A stretch of DNA of 62,310 nucleotides from assembly GCF_004348535.1 (NCBI RefSeq), contig NZ_SMJX01000009.1, positions 1-62,310 on the forward strand. Reading direction: 5' to 3'. A program made the translations under genes and the position numbers. A model generated the notes under the pieces. That model was not told where the DNA came from, did no database searches, and was given only the letters and a program-made list of their open reading frames with translations. This stretch comes from Actinomadura sp. KC216. GTDB taxonomy: Bacteria > Actinomycetota > Actinomycetes > Streptosporangiales > Streptosporangiaceae. This document shows positions 25,356 through 33,985 of this stretch, piece by piece; the stretch's first letter is position 1; each line of letters begins with the position of its first letter.

Positions 25356-26509
25356 GTTGCCTTCCAAACGGTATGGCGCCAGCCGCGGGGGTCGTCGGCA
25401 CGGCCGAACTGGAGGTCGAGCAGGCGCTGTCTGATGGCGAGGGTCACGGGACCGGGCCTGCCGTCGCCGATGACGGTGTCTCCGGTCGCGTCGCGGATGC
25501 TTCCGATGGGCGCGACCGCGACCGCAGTCCCGCAGGCGAACGCCTCGCGGATGTCGCCGTCACGCGCCCCGTCCCGCCACCGTTCGATCGCGATCGGTGC
25601 CTCCCGGACGGTCATGCCGGCGTCACGGGCGAGGTCGATGACCGAGCCGCGGGTCACCCCGGCCAGCAGGCTGTCGCTCAGCGGAGGCGTGAGCAGGACG
25701 TCCCGGCCCTCCTCCCGGGCGACGAGGAAGAGGTTCATCGCCCCGAGCTCCTCGACGAACCGGCGCCGCTCGGGGTCGAGCCAGACCACCTGGTCGCAGC
25801 CGCGCTCGCGGGCGAGTTTCTGGGCGAGCAGGCCGGCGCCGTAGTTGCCGGCGAACTTGGCCGCGCCGGTGCCTCCGCGCGCCGCCCGCACCTGGTCGCG
25901 TTCGACCCAGACGCGCAGCGCCCGGATCCCGCCGTCGAAGTACGCGCCCGCGGGGCTCGCGAAGAGAACGAAGAGGTAGGTGCCGGAGGCGGCGGCGACG
26001 ACCGCCCGGTCGGTGGCGATCATGAGCGGCCGCAGGTAGAGGGTTCTGTCCGCACCGTCCGGCACCCATGCGTGGTCGGCCTCCAGCAGGGCGCCGAGGC
26101 TTGCCAGGAACGCGGCCCGCGGCAGCGGTGGCATGGCGATGCGCGCGGCGGAGGCCGCGAACCGGGCGGCGTTCAGTTCCGGCCGGAACAGGGCCACCGA
26201 TCCGTCGGGCTGCCGGTAGGCCTTCAGTCCCTCGAAAACGGCCTGCCCGTAATGCAGCGCCGATGTCGCCGGAGAGAGCGGCAGGTCCTGGAAGGGGCCG
26301 ACGGTGAAGCCATGCCAGCCCGCCTCCTCGGTGTAACGGGCCGTCACCATGTGGTCGGTGAACGTCCGCCCGAAAACGGGAGCGGCCAGGACGGCGTCCC
26401 GTTGTGACGGCGGACGCGGTGTCACGGGCAGACGCTGGAATTCGAGGGCATCGCCAGGCGGGGTCTCGCCAGGCGGGGCATCGCCAAGCGAGGCAGGCGG
26501 CACGCTCAT
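25352..26509 (-). CDS. Branched-chain-type aminotransferase (fold IV PLP)
   Basis: A 385-residue class IV aminotransferase of the IlvE type. The PLP lysine is Lys218 in GGTGAAKFAGNYG. HYGQAVFEGLKAYR (residues 86-99), LYLRPLMIATD, VEELGAMNLFLV and LLAGVTRGSVIDLARD are the usual active-site elements. IlvE has EGxGxNLF where this protein has EELGAMNLF. It is embedded in a catabolic operon rather than with ilv genes, so the substrate is probably a specific amino acid such as a substituted glutamate. ATG 26509 overlaps pxpA. Confidence 0.85.
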   Translation of the reverse strand: MSVPPASLGDAPPGETPPGDALEFQRLPVTPRPPSQRDAVLAAPVFGRTFTDHMVTARYTEEAGWHGFTVGPFQDLPLSPATSALHYGQAVFEGLKAYRQPDGSVALFRPELNAARFAASAARIAMPPLPRAAFLASLGALLEADHAWVPDGADRTLYLRPLMIATDRAVVAAASGTYLFVLFASPAGAYFDGGIRALRVWVERDQVRAARGGTGAAKFAGNYGAGLLAQKLARERGCDQVVWLDPERRRFVEELGAMNLFLVAREEGRDVLLTPPLSDSLLAGVTRGSVIDLARDAGMTVREAPIAIERWRDGARDGDIREAFACGTAVAVAPIGSIRDATGDTVIGDGRPGPVTLAIRQRLLDLQFGRADDPRGWRHTVWKAT

Positions 26510-27297
26510 GGGTGCTCCCCTGTTTCGTGAAACGTTCGCAGGGTCACGCCTTCTGCCTGTAGAGCGGCGCCGACCTTGGCGAGCAGGTCGACCGCCCCGG
26601 CCGTGTCACCGTGCAGGCAAAGGGAGTCGGGGTCGACGTCCAGTACCGTCCCGTCGATGGCCTGGACGGTTCCGTCGCGCGCCAACCGCCGGACACGGCG
26701 CAGGATCGCCTCCTCGCCGCGCAGCACCGCTCCCGGCCGGGACCGGGGGACGAGGGTCCCGTCGGGAGCGTAGGCGCGGTCCAGGAACGCCTCCCTGGCC
26801 ACCGTGAGCCCCCGGCGACGAGCCTGCCTTTCGAGCGCGGAACCGTGCCACGCCATGACGATCAGCCGTGGATCCACGGACTCCACCGCGGCCGCCACGG
26901 CCTCGGCCGCCCGATCGTCCTTCCAGGCCAGGTTGCCCAGTGCCCCGTGCGGTTTGACGTGCCGCAGCCGGGTTCCATGGCGATGGCAGAACGCCTGCAC
27001 CGCCCCGATCTGGTACACGACGTCGGTGATGATCTCTTCGGGGCCCAGGGCCATCATGCGCCGCCCGAATCCCACCCGGTCGGGGAAGCCGGGATGCGCG
27101 CCGACCCCCACCCGGTGCTCGGCGGCCATGGCCACCGCCGCGTCCAGGGTGCGCGGGTCACCGGCGTGGAATCCGCAGGCGATGTTCGCGGAGGTGATGT
27201 GGGGGATGACGTCGACGTCCCCTTCGAGGGTGTAGCGGCCGTACCCCTCCCCCAGATCGGCGTTCAGATCGATGGACCGTGGTGTCGTACCCGGCAT
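26506..27297 (-). CDS. pxpA: 5-oxoprolinase subunit A (PxpA, LamB/YcsF family)
   Basis: A 263-residue TIM-barrel subunit. It begins with the signature IDLNADLGEGYGRYTLEGD (usually DLNCDLGEGFG), followed by ITSANIACGFHAGDP, VGVGAHPGFPDRVGFGRR and LRHVKPHGALGN. The C-terminal DSLCLHGDTAGAVDLL carries the conserved CxHGDT motif. It is separated from pxpB and pxpC by five genes but belongs to the same strand and overlap chain, so a complete PxpABC enzyme can be made from the operon. Confidence 0.92.
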   Translation of the reverse strand: MPGTTPRSIDLNADLGEGYGRYTLEGDVDVIPHITSANIACGFHAGDPRTLDAAVAMAAEHRVGVGAHPGFPDRVGFGRRMMALGPEEIITDVVYQIGAVQAFCHRHGTRLRHVKPHGALGNLAWKDDRAAEAVAAAVESVDPRLIVMAWHGSALERQARRRGLTVAREAFLDRAYAPDGTLVPRSRPGAVLRGEEAILRRVRRLARDGTVQAIDGTVLDVDPDSLCLHGDTAGAVDLLAKVGAALQAEGVTLRTFHETGEHP

Positions 27298-27300
27298 CGG

Positions 27301-28155
27301 CTACTCCGCGCCCTCGGTCGGCCAGGCGGGCAGGTCGATGCCGTGCAACCCGGCGTAGGACGCGACCGGCGGCGGGCTCCATCCTTCGAGCAGCCCGGCG
27401 TCCGGCCGGTACACCTCGACCGCGAGCGGCCTGCAGACCTCCAGCGGATCGCGGGCGTCCGGGCCCCACAGCGGGATCGACAGGTCGCCCGCCGGGCAGG
27501 TGGACAGCGCGCACAGCAGGTCCTGCTCGGCGAAGAACTCGAAGAAGTCCCCGGGCTTCGCGGGCGAGGCCTTCATGAAGTACCGGTCCTCATCGTTGAG
27601 GCCGGTGCACTGGAAGATGTTGAGCACGTCGTGGACGTCGAACTCGGTCAGCCCGTAGGGGAGCACGGCACGGACGAGGTTCGAATGGCAGTGGAAGTCG
27701 AAGTCCTCGTCGCTGAGGATGCGGTTCACATACGGGTCGCAGCGTGAGCCGAGCAGGTCGTGCACCCGCCCGCCGTCGTCGTCGACTCCGTAGGACTCCA
27801 GCGTGTCGTTAGTGATCGTCAGCAGCGGGCGCAGGTAGGGAAGCGTGGACCACAGCCGGTCGTACCTCGTCACGTGGGCGCTCTGCAGCTGGCGGGTTCG
27901 CGCCGCCCACAGCCGCTCCCGCGGGTTGTGGCGGTTCCACACGTTGAAGTCGCCGACCTGCGGGCCCTCGGGAGTGATCACACGGCACAGGTGACCGGCC
28001 GGGACCTCCCACGCGCGTCCGGAACGGATCGGGATGACGAACTCTTCCACCGGCTTGCGCTCGTCCGTCCGTTCGGCCAGGCGGTCGTAGAAGGCCGTGT
28101 CGACGTCCAGGATGCTGCCGGCCTTCGGCTGGTAGGCGGCGGGAGGGTGGCTCAT
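27301..28155 (-). CDS. DUF1989 / urea amidolyase-associated-type protein
   Basis: A 284-residue protein of the DUF1989 family, which occurs beside urea carboxylase, allophanate and aminomethyltransferase genes. Typical motifs are present: WEVPAGHLCRVITPEGPQVGDFNVWN near residue 50-75, LLGSRCDPYVNR, HCHSNLVRAV and FFEFFAEQDLLCALSTCPAGD, whose Cys and His residues suggest a metal site. The biochemical function of the family is not settled. ATG 28155 with GAGAGG upstream is chosen over a longer frame to 28236. It is the first structural gene of the catabolic operon, 64 bp after the GntR regulator. Confidence 0.8.
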   Translation of the reverse strand: MSHPPAAYQPKAGSILDVDTAFYDRLAERTDERKPVEEFVIPIRSGRAWEVPAGHLCRVITPEGPQVGDFNVWNRHNPRERLWAARTRQLQSAHVTRYDRLWSTLPYLRPLLTITNDTLESYGVDDDGGRVHDLLGSRCDPYVNRILSDEDFDFHCHSNLVRAVLPYGLTEFDVHDVLNIFQCTGLNDEDRYFMKASPAKPGDFFEFFAEQDLLCALSTCPAGDLSIPLWGPDARDPLEVCRPLAVEVYRPDAGLLEGWSPPPVASYAGLHGIDLPAWPTEGAE

Positions 28156-28219
28156 CGGATACCTCTCGATCGTGGAGTGCGGGACGGCCGGGGACGGGCC
28201 GTCTCGAGGTCGGGGACGG

Positions 28220-28891
28220 TCAGGCCGTGCGCGCACGCCGGAGCGTGTCGAGCGTCTGGCTTTCGGAGTCGTCGAGGTAGACCAGCAACGCGCCGACTCC
28301 CTGCGTCCGGTGGCCCGTGCGCAGCAGGTCGAGGAGCTCGCGATCGCGGACGGCCCACGAGCGCTGGAAGAGTTCCTCGTCCTGCGTCTCGCCCCAGGCC
28401 AGGCGGAGCTGGGCGAGGAGGGAGTGAAAGAAGTCGTCGAGCCGGCGGCTGCCCAGCAGGGCGATCAGCGCCTGGTGAAAGCGCAGGCTCGCGGTGCTCG
28501 CGGCCGCCCAGGCGCGCTCCCGTTCGGCCCGCTCCCCGGCGATGACCGCCGCCTCCATGTCGGCGAACTGCTCGTCCTCCACCAGAGCGCTGGCTGTGGC
28601 CGCCTGGACCTCCAGGGCCCTTCGCGCCCGGTAGATGTCACGCACGTCCGCCGCCGTGAGCCGCCTGACCGCCGCCCCCCGGTTCGGGACCAGCGCCACG
28701 AGCCCCTCCAACGACAGCTGGCGCAGGCCCTCCCGCAGGGTGTTGCGGGAGACCTGCAGGTCGGTCGCGAGTGATACCTCCCGCAGGGGCGAGCCGGGCG
28801 GCAGCTCGCCTTCCAGGATCCTGTCGCGCAGCAGGCCGGCGATCCGTTCGGCGGCGCTGGGCGCCTCCGTCTCGGCGGTATCGAGTGACAT
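28220..28891 (-). CDS. GntR-family regulator (FadR/FCD subgroup)
   Basis: A 223-residue repressor. The N-terminal winged helix has LRDRILEGELPPGSPLREVSLA and VSRNTLREGLRQLSLEGLV; the C-terminal FCD all-helical ligand domain has DIYRARRALEV, FHQALIALLGSRRL and the late helix with DRELLDLLRTG. FCD regulators bind small carboxylates near a metal. ATG 28891 (MSLDTAETE) is preferred. A pair of inverted copies of one 15-bp sequence in the upstream region (28912-29023) makes autoregulation and control of the divergent MFS gene likely. Confidence 0.88.
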   Translation of the reverse strand: MSLDTAETEAPSAAERIAGLLRDRILEGELPPGSPLREVSLATDLQVSRNTLREGLRQLSLEGLVALVPNRGAAVRRLTAADVRDIYRARRALEVQAATASALVEDEQFADMEAAVIAGERAERERAWAAASTASLRFHQALIALLGSRRLDDFFHSLLAQLRLAWGETQDEELFQRSWAVRDRELLDLLRTGHRTQGVGALLVYLDDSESQTLDTLRRARTA

Positions 28892-28911
28892 GCCGGGAAG
28901 ACTAGTCCACA

Positions 28912-28926
28912 GATTGCTCAACAATC
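28912..28926. promoter_or_regulatory. GntR-type operator, site 1
   Basis: GATTGCTCAACAATC is a near-palindrome (ATTG...CAAT arms) 21 bp upstream of the GntR start. Its exact reverse complement recurs at 29009-29023. Position and arm sequence fit a FadR-subgroup dimer site controlling the GntR gene and the operon behind it. Confidence 0.72.
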
Positions 28927-29008
28927 AAGCGGAGGGCGTTAGGCCCAAGCTCGTACTATCTCGAAGTTCCCGAGCTAGATGCTGTTTCGACCCCGACTAT
29001 TGACGTCA

Positions 29009-29023
29009 GATTGTTGAGCAATC
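29009..29023. promoter_or_regulatory. GntR-type operator, site 2
   Basis: GATTGTTGAGCAATC is the exact reverse complement of site 1 and lies 57 bp upstream of the MFS start. The two centres are 97 bp apart, close to nine helical turns, so one dimer at each site could block both promoters or loop the intervening DNA. Confidence 0.72.
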
Positions 29024-29080
29024 TAAGGTCCTCCTGACTTCGGCGGCGCTCGCCTGCCGGAACCACCGATGGGAGGAACC

Positions 29081-30460
29081 ATGACCACTCCCGACCCCCT
29101 CACCTCGCCGGCCACCGCGGCGGGGCCGGCTTCGAACGTCATCGACGACGCCCCGCTGACCGCGTTCCACCGCAAGCTCACGATGTTCTGCTCGGGTGGA
29201 CCGTTCCTGGACGGCTTCGCACTCGGCGTCATCGGCTTCGCGCTTCCGCAGATCGCCGACCAGTGGCAGCTCAGCGGAACATGGCAGGGGATCCTGGCCG
29301 TGGCCCCCCTGCTCGGCGTCCCGGCCGTCATCGGGGTGGGCTACCTGACCGACCTGCTCGGACGACGCATCATGTACGTGGCCGACATCGCCGCGATCAC
29401 ACTGCTGTGCGTCGCGCAGTTCTTCGTCACCGGTCCCGTGCAACTGCTGGTCCTGCGCGTGCTGCTCGGCATCGCGATCGGCGCCGACTACCCCATCGCC
29501 TCGTCGCTGCTGGCCGAGTTCGCCCCCCGCAAGGCCAGAGCGAAGCTGATCGGCCTGCAAACGATCATGTGGACGGCCGGCAACGCCGCCGCCTATCTCG
29601 TCGGCGCGGCGCTGCTGCAACTCGGAACGGAGGCGTGGCGATGGATCCTGCTGTCCCCCGCCGTGATCGGCGCCCTGCTGGCCATACTGCGCATCGGCAC
29701 ACCCGAATCACCACGCTGGCTCATCAGCAAGGGCAGGACGGACGAGGCGCTCAGCGTCGTACAGAAGGTCTACGGACCGCACGCAACCCTTGACGGCATC
29801 GGCGAGGAGTCCACCCCGACCAGCCTCAAGCTGATCTTCCGGTCGCCCTACTTCAAGAGAACGATCTTCGTCGGAACCTTCTGGGCGTGCTCGATAACCC
29901 CCGTCTACGCGATCTACGCGTTCGCCCCCAAGCTGCTGGAGGCATTCGACCTCAGCGGGCAGGGCGCGGTGGACGTCGGTTCCGTGCTGGTCGGGGTGTT
30001 CTTCCTCGTCGGAACCATCTTCGCCACCGTGGTCTCCGACCGGCTGCCCAGAAGAACACTGCTGATCTGGCCCTTCATGATCGCGAGTGCCGCCCTGCTC
30101 GCACTCGGCGCCTTCGCCGATGCCACGGCGATCGTCGTGGTGGTGCTGTTCGCGGTGTACGCCATGGCGATCGGCGGCCCGACGATCCTGCAATGGATCT
30201 ACCCGAACGAGATCTTCCCCACCGAGATCCGCGCCACGGCCTTCAGCATCGGCCTGTCGATCAGCCGGGTCGGCACCATCCTCGGAACCTTCGCCGTCCC
30301 CCTCCTCCTGGACCACACCGGAATCTCCGGCACGATGATCATCGTGGGTGTCATCAGCGCCGTGGGCGCGGTGTGCTCCCTGGTCATGGCCCCGGAAACG
30401 CACGGGCGGCCACTCACCGAATCCGCGGCACCCCGCCCTCGGGACAACCCGGCCGCCTGA
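29081..30460 (+). CDS. MFS transporter, sugar/organic-acid porter type
   Basis: A 459-residue 12-helix transporter. It has the loop 2-3 motif GYLTDLLGRRIMYVAD, the helix 4 motif RVLLGIAIGADYPIASSLLAEFAPRKARAK, GTPESPRWLISKGRTDEAL in the central loop and IYPNEIFPTEIRATAFSIGLSISRVG in the second half, as in the SP and aromatic-acid porter branches. ATG 29081 follows GGAGG; an earlier ATG (29069) overlaps that ribosome site. Being divergent from the GntR gene and sharing its operators, it most likely imports the compound broken down by the operon. Confidence 0.88.
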   Translation: MTTPDPLTSPATAAGPASNVIDDAPLTAFHRKLTMFCSGGPFLDGFALGVIGFALPQIADQWQLSGTWQGILAVAPLLGVPAVIGVGYLTDLLGRRIMYVADIAAITLLCVAQFFVTGPVQLLVLRVLLGIAIGADYPIASSLLAEFAPRKARAKLIGLQTIMWTAGNAAAYLVGAALLQLGTEAWRWILLSPAVIGALLAILRIGTPESPRWLISKGRTDEALSVVQKVYGPHATLDGIGEESTPTSLKLIFRSPYFKRTIFVGTFWACSITPVYAIYAFAPKLLEAFDLSGQGAVDVGSVLVGVFFLVGTIFATVVSDRLPRRTLLIWPFMIASAALLALGAFADATAIVVVVLFAVYAMAIGGPTILQWIYPNEIFPTEIRATAFSIGLSISRVGTILGTFAVPLLLDHTGISGTMIIVGVISAVGAVCSLVMAPETHGRPLTESAAPRPRDNPAA

Positions 30461-30517
30461 CCGGTCGAGAGGCGACCACACGGCCACCGACGTATCCCGG
30501 GTGACACCGGACGATTC

Positions 30518-30550
30518 GGCCCGGCCCCGACACTCAGCCGGGGCCGGGCC
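30518..30550 (+). terminator. Hairpin terminator after the MFS gene
   Basis: A 12-bp perfect stem, GGCCCGGCCCCG (30518-30529) with CGGGGCCGGGCC (30539-30550), and a 9-base loop, 58 bp after the MFS stop. There is no U-run, as is common in high-GC actinomycetes. It lies between convergent genes and could serve both. Confidence 0.6.
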
Positions 30551-30644
30551 TCGACGGTGTCCCGGCCCCGGGGCTCCCCCGTCTCAGCCGATCAGCAGGC
30601 CGAGTGCCGCGGTGTACCGGAAGCGTCGATCGAGTGGGTTGTGC

Positions 30645-32666
30645 TCAGGTGACTCCGGTGGTGAGGCCCGCGTGGAAGGCGGTGTCGGTCGCGGTGTCTC
30701 CCAGGGCGGTGCGGATCTGCTGCTCGCAGGCGCTGCGGGCGTTCATGAGCTGGGGTGAGCCCAGTTGGGAGCGGCCGTAGGTGAGTTGCCACAGGCACTC
30801 TCCGGCGCCGAGGAGGTGCGCGGCCGCTTCGAGCCGGCCCAGGGCGGCGGTGGCCATGGCCAAGGCGTCCAGGGCGAGGGCCATGCCCCAGCTGTCGCCG
30901 AGCCGGCGGACGTTCTCGAAGGCGGCGCGGGCGTGGAGCTCGGCGGAGTCGAGCCGGCCGGTGTTGAGGTCGGCGAGGGCCTGGACGTAGTGGCCCCAGG
31001 AGAGGAACTTGGCCTCATCGCGGCGGCCGCCTTCGTCGCGGATCTCCTGGGCCATGGCGGCGGCCTCGGCGAACGAGCCCGTGATGACCAGGGTGAGCGA
31101 GAGGACGGCCTGTACCTGGATCCACGTGACCTCGTGGATGCCGCCCCGTTCGGGCCGGGCGTCGATGGCCGAGAGCATGCCGATGCCCCGCTCGTGGTCG
31201 CCCTGGAGGGCGTGGCGGGCGCCGTCGAGGTAGTCGGCGGCGACGGCGGCCTCCGTGGTGAGGTGGCGGGACGCGCGGCAGATGTCGATGCAGAGCTGGA
31301 GGCTGGGGAAGTCGCCTTGGGCGAGCAGGACGCAGCCGTACGCCCAGGCGGCCCGGACGCGCAGCGGGCCCGGTTCCGTGTCGTGGGCGAGAGCCCGCTC
31401 CAGGTACTCGCGGCCTTCGCGCAGATGGCCGCAGGAGAACCAGAGGAACCACAGGGCGCCGGCCATCTCCGTCGCGGCGGAGCCGGGCTCGGCCAGGCAG
31501 GTTTCGAGGGCGAGCCGGACCTCGGCGATGTCGTCGGTGATCCGCCGGCACCAGGTGACCTGCTCGGCCCATGTCCAGTGGGGGTACGCCTGCCGGGCCT
31601 GGGAGAGGTAGCGGTCACGATGCCGGCGGCGGATGGCGTGGTCTTCGCCGAGGTGCGCGAGCCAGGTGGTCCCGTACTCGCGGATGGTGTCGAGGAAGCG
31701 GTAGCGGGAGCCGTCCTTGAGGAGGATGGATTTGTCGACCAGCGCGTCCAGGACGCTCGGCAGGTCGATGGAGCTGAGGGGTCCTCCGACGCAGACGGCC
31801 CGGGCGGCGTCCGCGGTGAACGAGCCGGCGAAGACCGAGGCGCGTGCCCACAGCAGCCGTTCGGCGGGCGCGCACAGTTCGTGGCTCCAGCCGATGGCGG
31901 CCTTGAGGGTGTCATGGCGGGTGGGGGCATCGGACGTCGTCCGGGCGAGGGCGTCGAACCGGGCCTCAAGACGGGCCGCGATATCGTCGATGGTGTGCTC
32001 GCGGACGAGCGCGGCGGCCAGTTCCAGTGCCAGGGGAAGGCCGTCGAGCCGGTGGCAGATCCGGGCGATCGTGCGGCGGCCCGCGGCGGTCACCGCGAAT
32101 CCGGGTACGGCCGCGGAGGCCCGCTGGGTGAACAGGTCGGCGGCGTCCCGGCACGGCTCGTCCGCCGCTGTCGGGAACGGCGCGATCGTGATCAGCGACT
32201 CTCCCCTGACCCGCAGGCTCTGCCGGCTGACGGCGACGATGCGCAGGTGCTCGGTGCCCTGCAGCAGGGCCGTCACCAGCAGGGCGCAGGAGTCGACCAG
32301 ATGCTCGCAGGTGTCGAGGATCAGCAGGCAGCGCCGGTCGGCCAGATGGTCGGCGAGCACGTCGATCATCGGCCGGGTGGTCTGGTCCTGCAGTCGCAGT
32401 TCCATGCCCACGGCGTGGGGCAGCAGCGCGCCGTCCCGTACCGGGGACAGCCGGACCAGCCAGACGCCGTCGGGAAAGCGTGCGCGCAGCGCGTCACCGG
32501 CCTGAAGGACCGTGCGGGTCTTGCCGACACCGCCCACTCCGGTCACGGTCACCAGGCGGTTCGTGCGCAGCCGGTCACCGATCTCGGCGAGTTCCGTGGC
32601 TCGGCCGACGAAACCGGGCGGCACCGGCGGGAGGTTTCCCGGGCACCCACCAATGTCACTCTTCAT
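30645..32666 (-). CDS. AfsR/LuxR-like STAND ATPase lacking a DNA-binding domain
   Basis: A 673-residue cytoplasmic NB-ARC-type signalling ATPase. It opens with PPGFVGRATELAEIGDRL, a P-loop TVTGVGGVGKTRTVL, Walker B RCLLILDTCEHLVD, sensor VAVSRQSLRVRGE and the winged-helix region ending EYGTTWLAHLGED, then TPR-like helices. Homologues with this architecture normally carry a C-terminal LuxR helix-turn-helix after the TPR region or an N-terminal OmpR/BTAD part. Here the protein ends at FHAGLTTGVT with neither. ATG 32666 with GGAGAG upstream is chosen; the frame is open to 32912. Confidence 0.8.
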   Translation of the reverse strand: MKSDIGGCPGNLPPVPPGFVGRATELAEIGDRLRTNRLVTVTGVGGVGKTRTVLQAGDALRARFPDGVWLVRLSPVRDGALLPHAVGMELRLQDQTTRPMIDVLADHLADRRCLLILDTCEHLVDSCALLVTALLQGTEHLRIVAVSRQSLRVRGESLITIAPFPTAADEPCRDAADLFTQRASAAVPGFAVTAAGRRTIARICHRLDGLPLALELAAALVREHTIDDIAARLEARFDALARTTSDAPTRHDTLKAAIGWSHELCAPAERLLWARASVFAGSFTADAARAVCVGGPLSSIDLPSVLDALVDKSILLKDGSRYRFLDTIREYGTTWLAHLGEDHAIRRRHRDRYLSQARQAYPHWTWAEQVTWCRRITDDIAEVRLALETCLAEPGSAATEMAGALWFLWFSCGHLREGREYLERALAHDTEPGPLRVRAAWAYGCVLLAQGDFPSLQLCIDICRASRHLTTEAAVAADYLDGARHALQGDHERGIGMLSAIDARPERGGIHEVTWIQVQAVLSLTLVITGSFAEAAAMAQEIRDEGGRRDEAKFLSWGHYVQALADLNTGRLDSAELHARAAFENVRRLGDSWGMALALDALAMATAALGRLEAAAHLLGAGECLWQLTYGRSQLGSPQLMNARSACEQQIRTALGDTATDTAFHAGLTTGVT

Positions 32667-32802
32667 GATCTCTCCGTGACTCTCGGTGCAGGACGGGGAT
32701 CCTACATCGGCGGACGCGCCCGATAGTTCACTTTTCGCATATGCATCGCTACTAGCGGCTATCGTCGAGGGTCCGTCCGTTTCCGCGAAGACGAGGCCGC
32801 AC

Positions 32803-33777
32803 ATGCCACGCTTCAGCTGCAGGGCCAGATCGGTCGCGGCTGCCGCAGTGGTCATGGCCGGTTCGGCGGCCATACCGCTCACCCCGCTGCGGGGCCTGCT
32901 CGCGGGCGTCACGGCCGTCGCGGTCGTCCTCCTAGCCGTGGGCGTGCTGGCCGTCCGCCACTACGTCCGGATGCGGAGCGAGCTGTCCGGCCTGCGCCAG
33001 ATCAGCGACGTCGTCCAGGACGCGCTGCTGCGCCCGGTGCCCGAGCGCTGCGGTCCGTTACGGGTGCACGCGCGGTACAGCGCGGCGGAGTCCGGGGCCC
33101 GGGTCGGCGGCGACCTCTACGAGGTGGTGTCGACGCCGTTCGGTGTGCGCGCCATCATCGGCGACGTGTCCGGGCACGGGCTCGCGGCGGTGCAGATGGC
33201 CTCCGACGTGCTCGGCGCGTTCCGCGCGCTGGCCCCGCATGAGCCCCGGCTCGAAGGAATCGGGCGACGGCTCGACTCCTTCGTCGCCACCCGGGTGGGA
33301 GAGTTCTCCGAGAAGTTCGTGACCGCGGTCCTCGTCGAGATCCACGCCGACACCGAGACGGCCGAGCTGTTCAGCTACGGCCATCCATGCCCCCTGCTCC
33401 TGGGCGCCGGGAAGCCGCAGCCGCTCGACGACTCCAACACGGTGCTGCCGCTCGGCCTGCTCGGGCTCGCGGACGACTGGTGCCCACCGGCGACGGTCCC
33501 GTTCCGCCCGGGCGACAGGCTCGTCCTCTACACCGACGGCGCGATCGAGACGTGCGACGAGCACGGGCTCGCCTACCCCTTCGAGCAGCGGGTCGCGGAC
33601 CTGCTGGCCGCCGATTCCGGCGAGCTCCTCGATCGGTTGCTCGAGGAATTGAGAACGCACCCCGGCGGTCAGGACCACGACGACATAGCCCTGCTGGTCC
33701 TCGAACATGAGAAGGCGCCGTCCAGCGGCACACCGGACACCGAACAGGTGAATGCCGAGCCGGGCGGCTCGCGCTGA
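32803..33777 (+). CDS. Membrane-anchored PP2C/SpoIIE-type serine phosphatase
   Basis: A 324-residue phosphatase. One or two hydrophobic segments lie at about residues 13-50 (AAVVMAGSAAIPL, LLAGVTAVAVVLLAVGVLAV), followed by a short signalling helix and the SpoIIE-like catalytic domain: SGARVGGDLYEVV and IIGDVSGHGLAAVQMA (metal Asp residues), FSYGHPCPLLLG, LVLYTDGAIETCDEHG and DHDDIALLVLEHE. The domain normally dephosphorylates STAS anti-anti-sigma factors; such a protein is at 10601-10987, but linkage is only speculative. ATG 32803 chosen for its GAGG site; longer frame starts at 32686. Confidence 0.87.
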   Translation: MPRFSCRARSVAAAAVVMAGSAAIPLTPLRGLLAGVTAVAVVLLAVGVLAVRHYVRMRSELSGLRQISDVVQDALLRPVPERCGPLRVHARYSAAESGARVGGDLYEVVSTPFGVRAIIGDVSGHGLAAVQMASDVLGAFRALAPHEPRLEGIGRRLDSFVATRVGEFSEKFVTAVLVEIHADTETAELFSYGHPCPLLLGAGKPQPLDDSNTVLPLGLLGLADDWCPPATVPFRPGDRLVLYTDGAIETCDEHGLAYPFEQRVADLLAADSGELLDRLLEELRTHPGGQDHDDIALLVLEHEKAPSSGTPDTEQVNAEPGGSR

Positions 33778-33985
33778 CGGAGCGCACCCACATGAATGGC
33801 GTCGCCGCAACAACAACCTCACCATGCCGGGGTATCGATCGGAGAGGTCATCAACGCGCGCAGGAATCAGCCCTTCATTGCAAAGAATGCGCGCCGCCCT
33901 TGCCGTGCGCGCAAAAAAGCGTTCGCTTCGGCCGGACGGTCTGAGGCAGCATAGGAGCGCGGCGGCATGGAGGGTGGGTGGCCGG

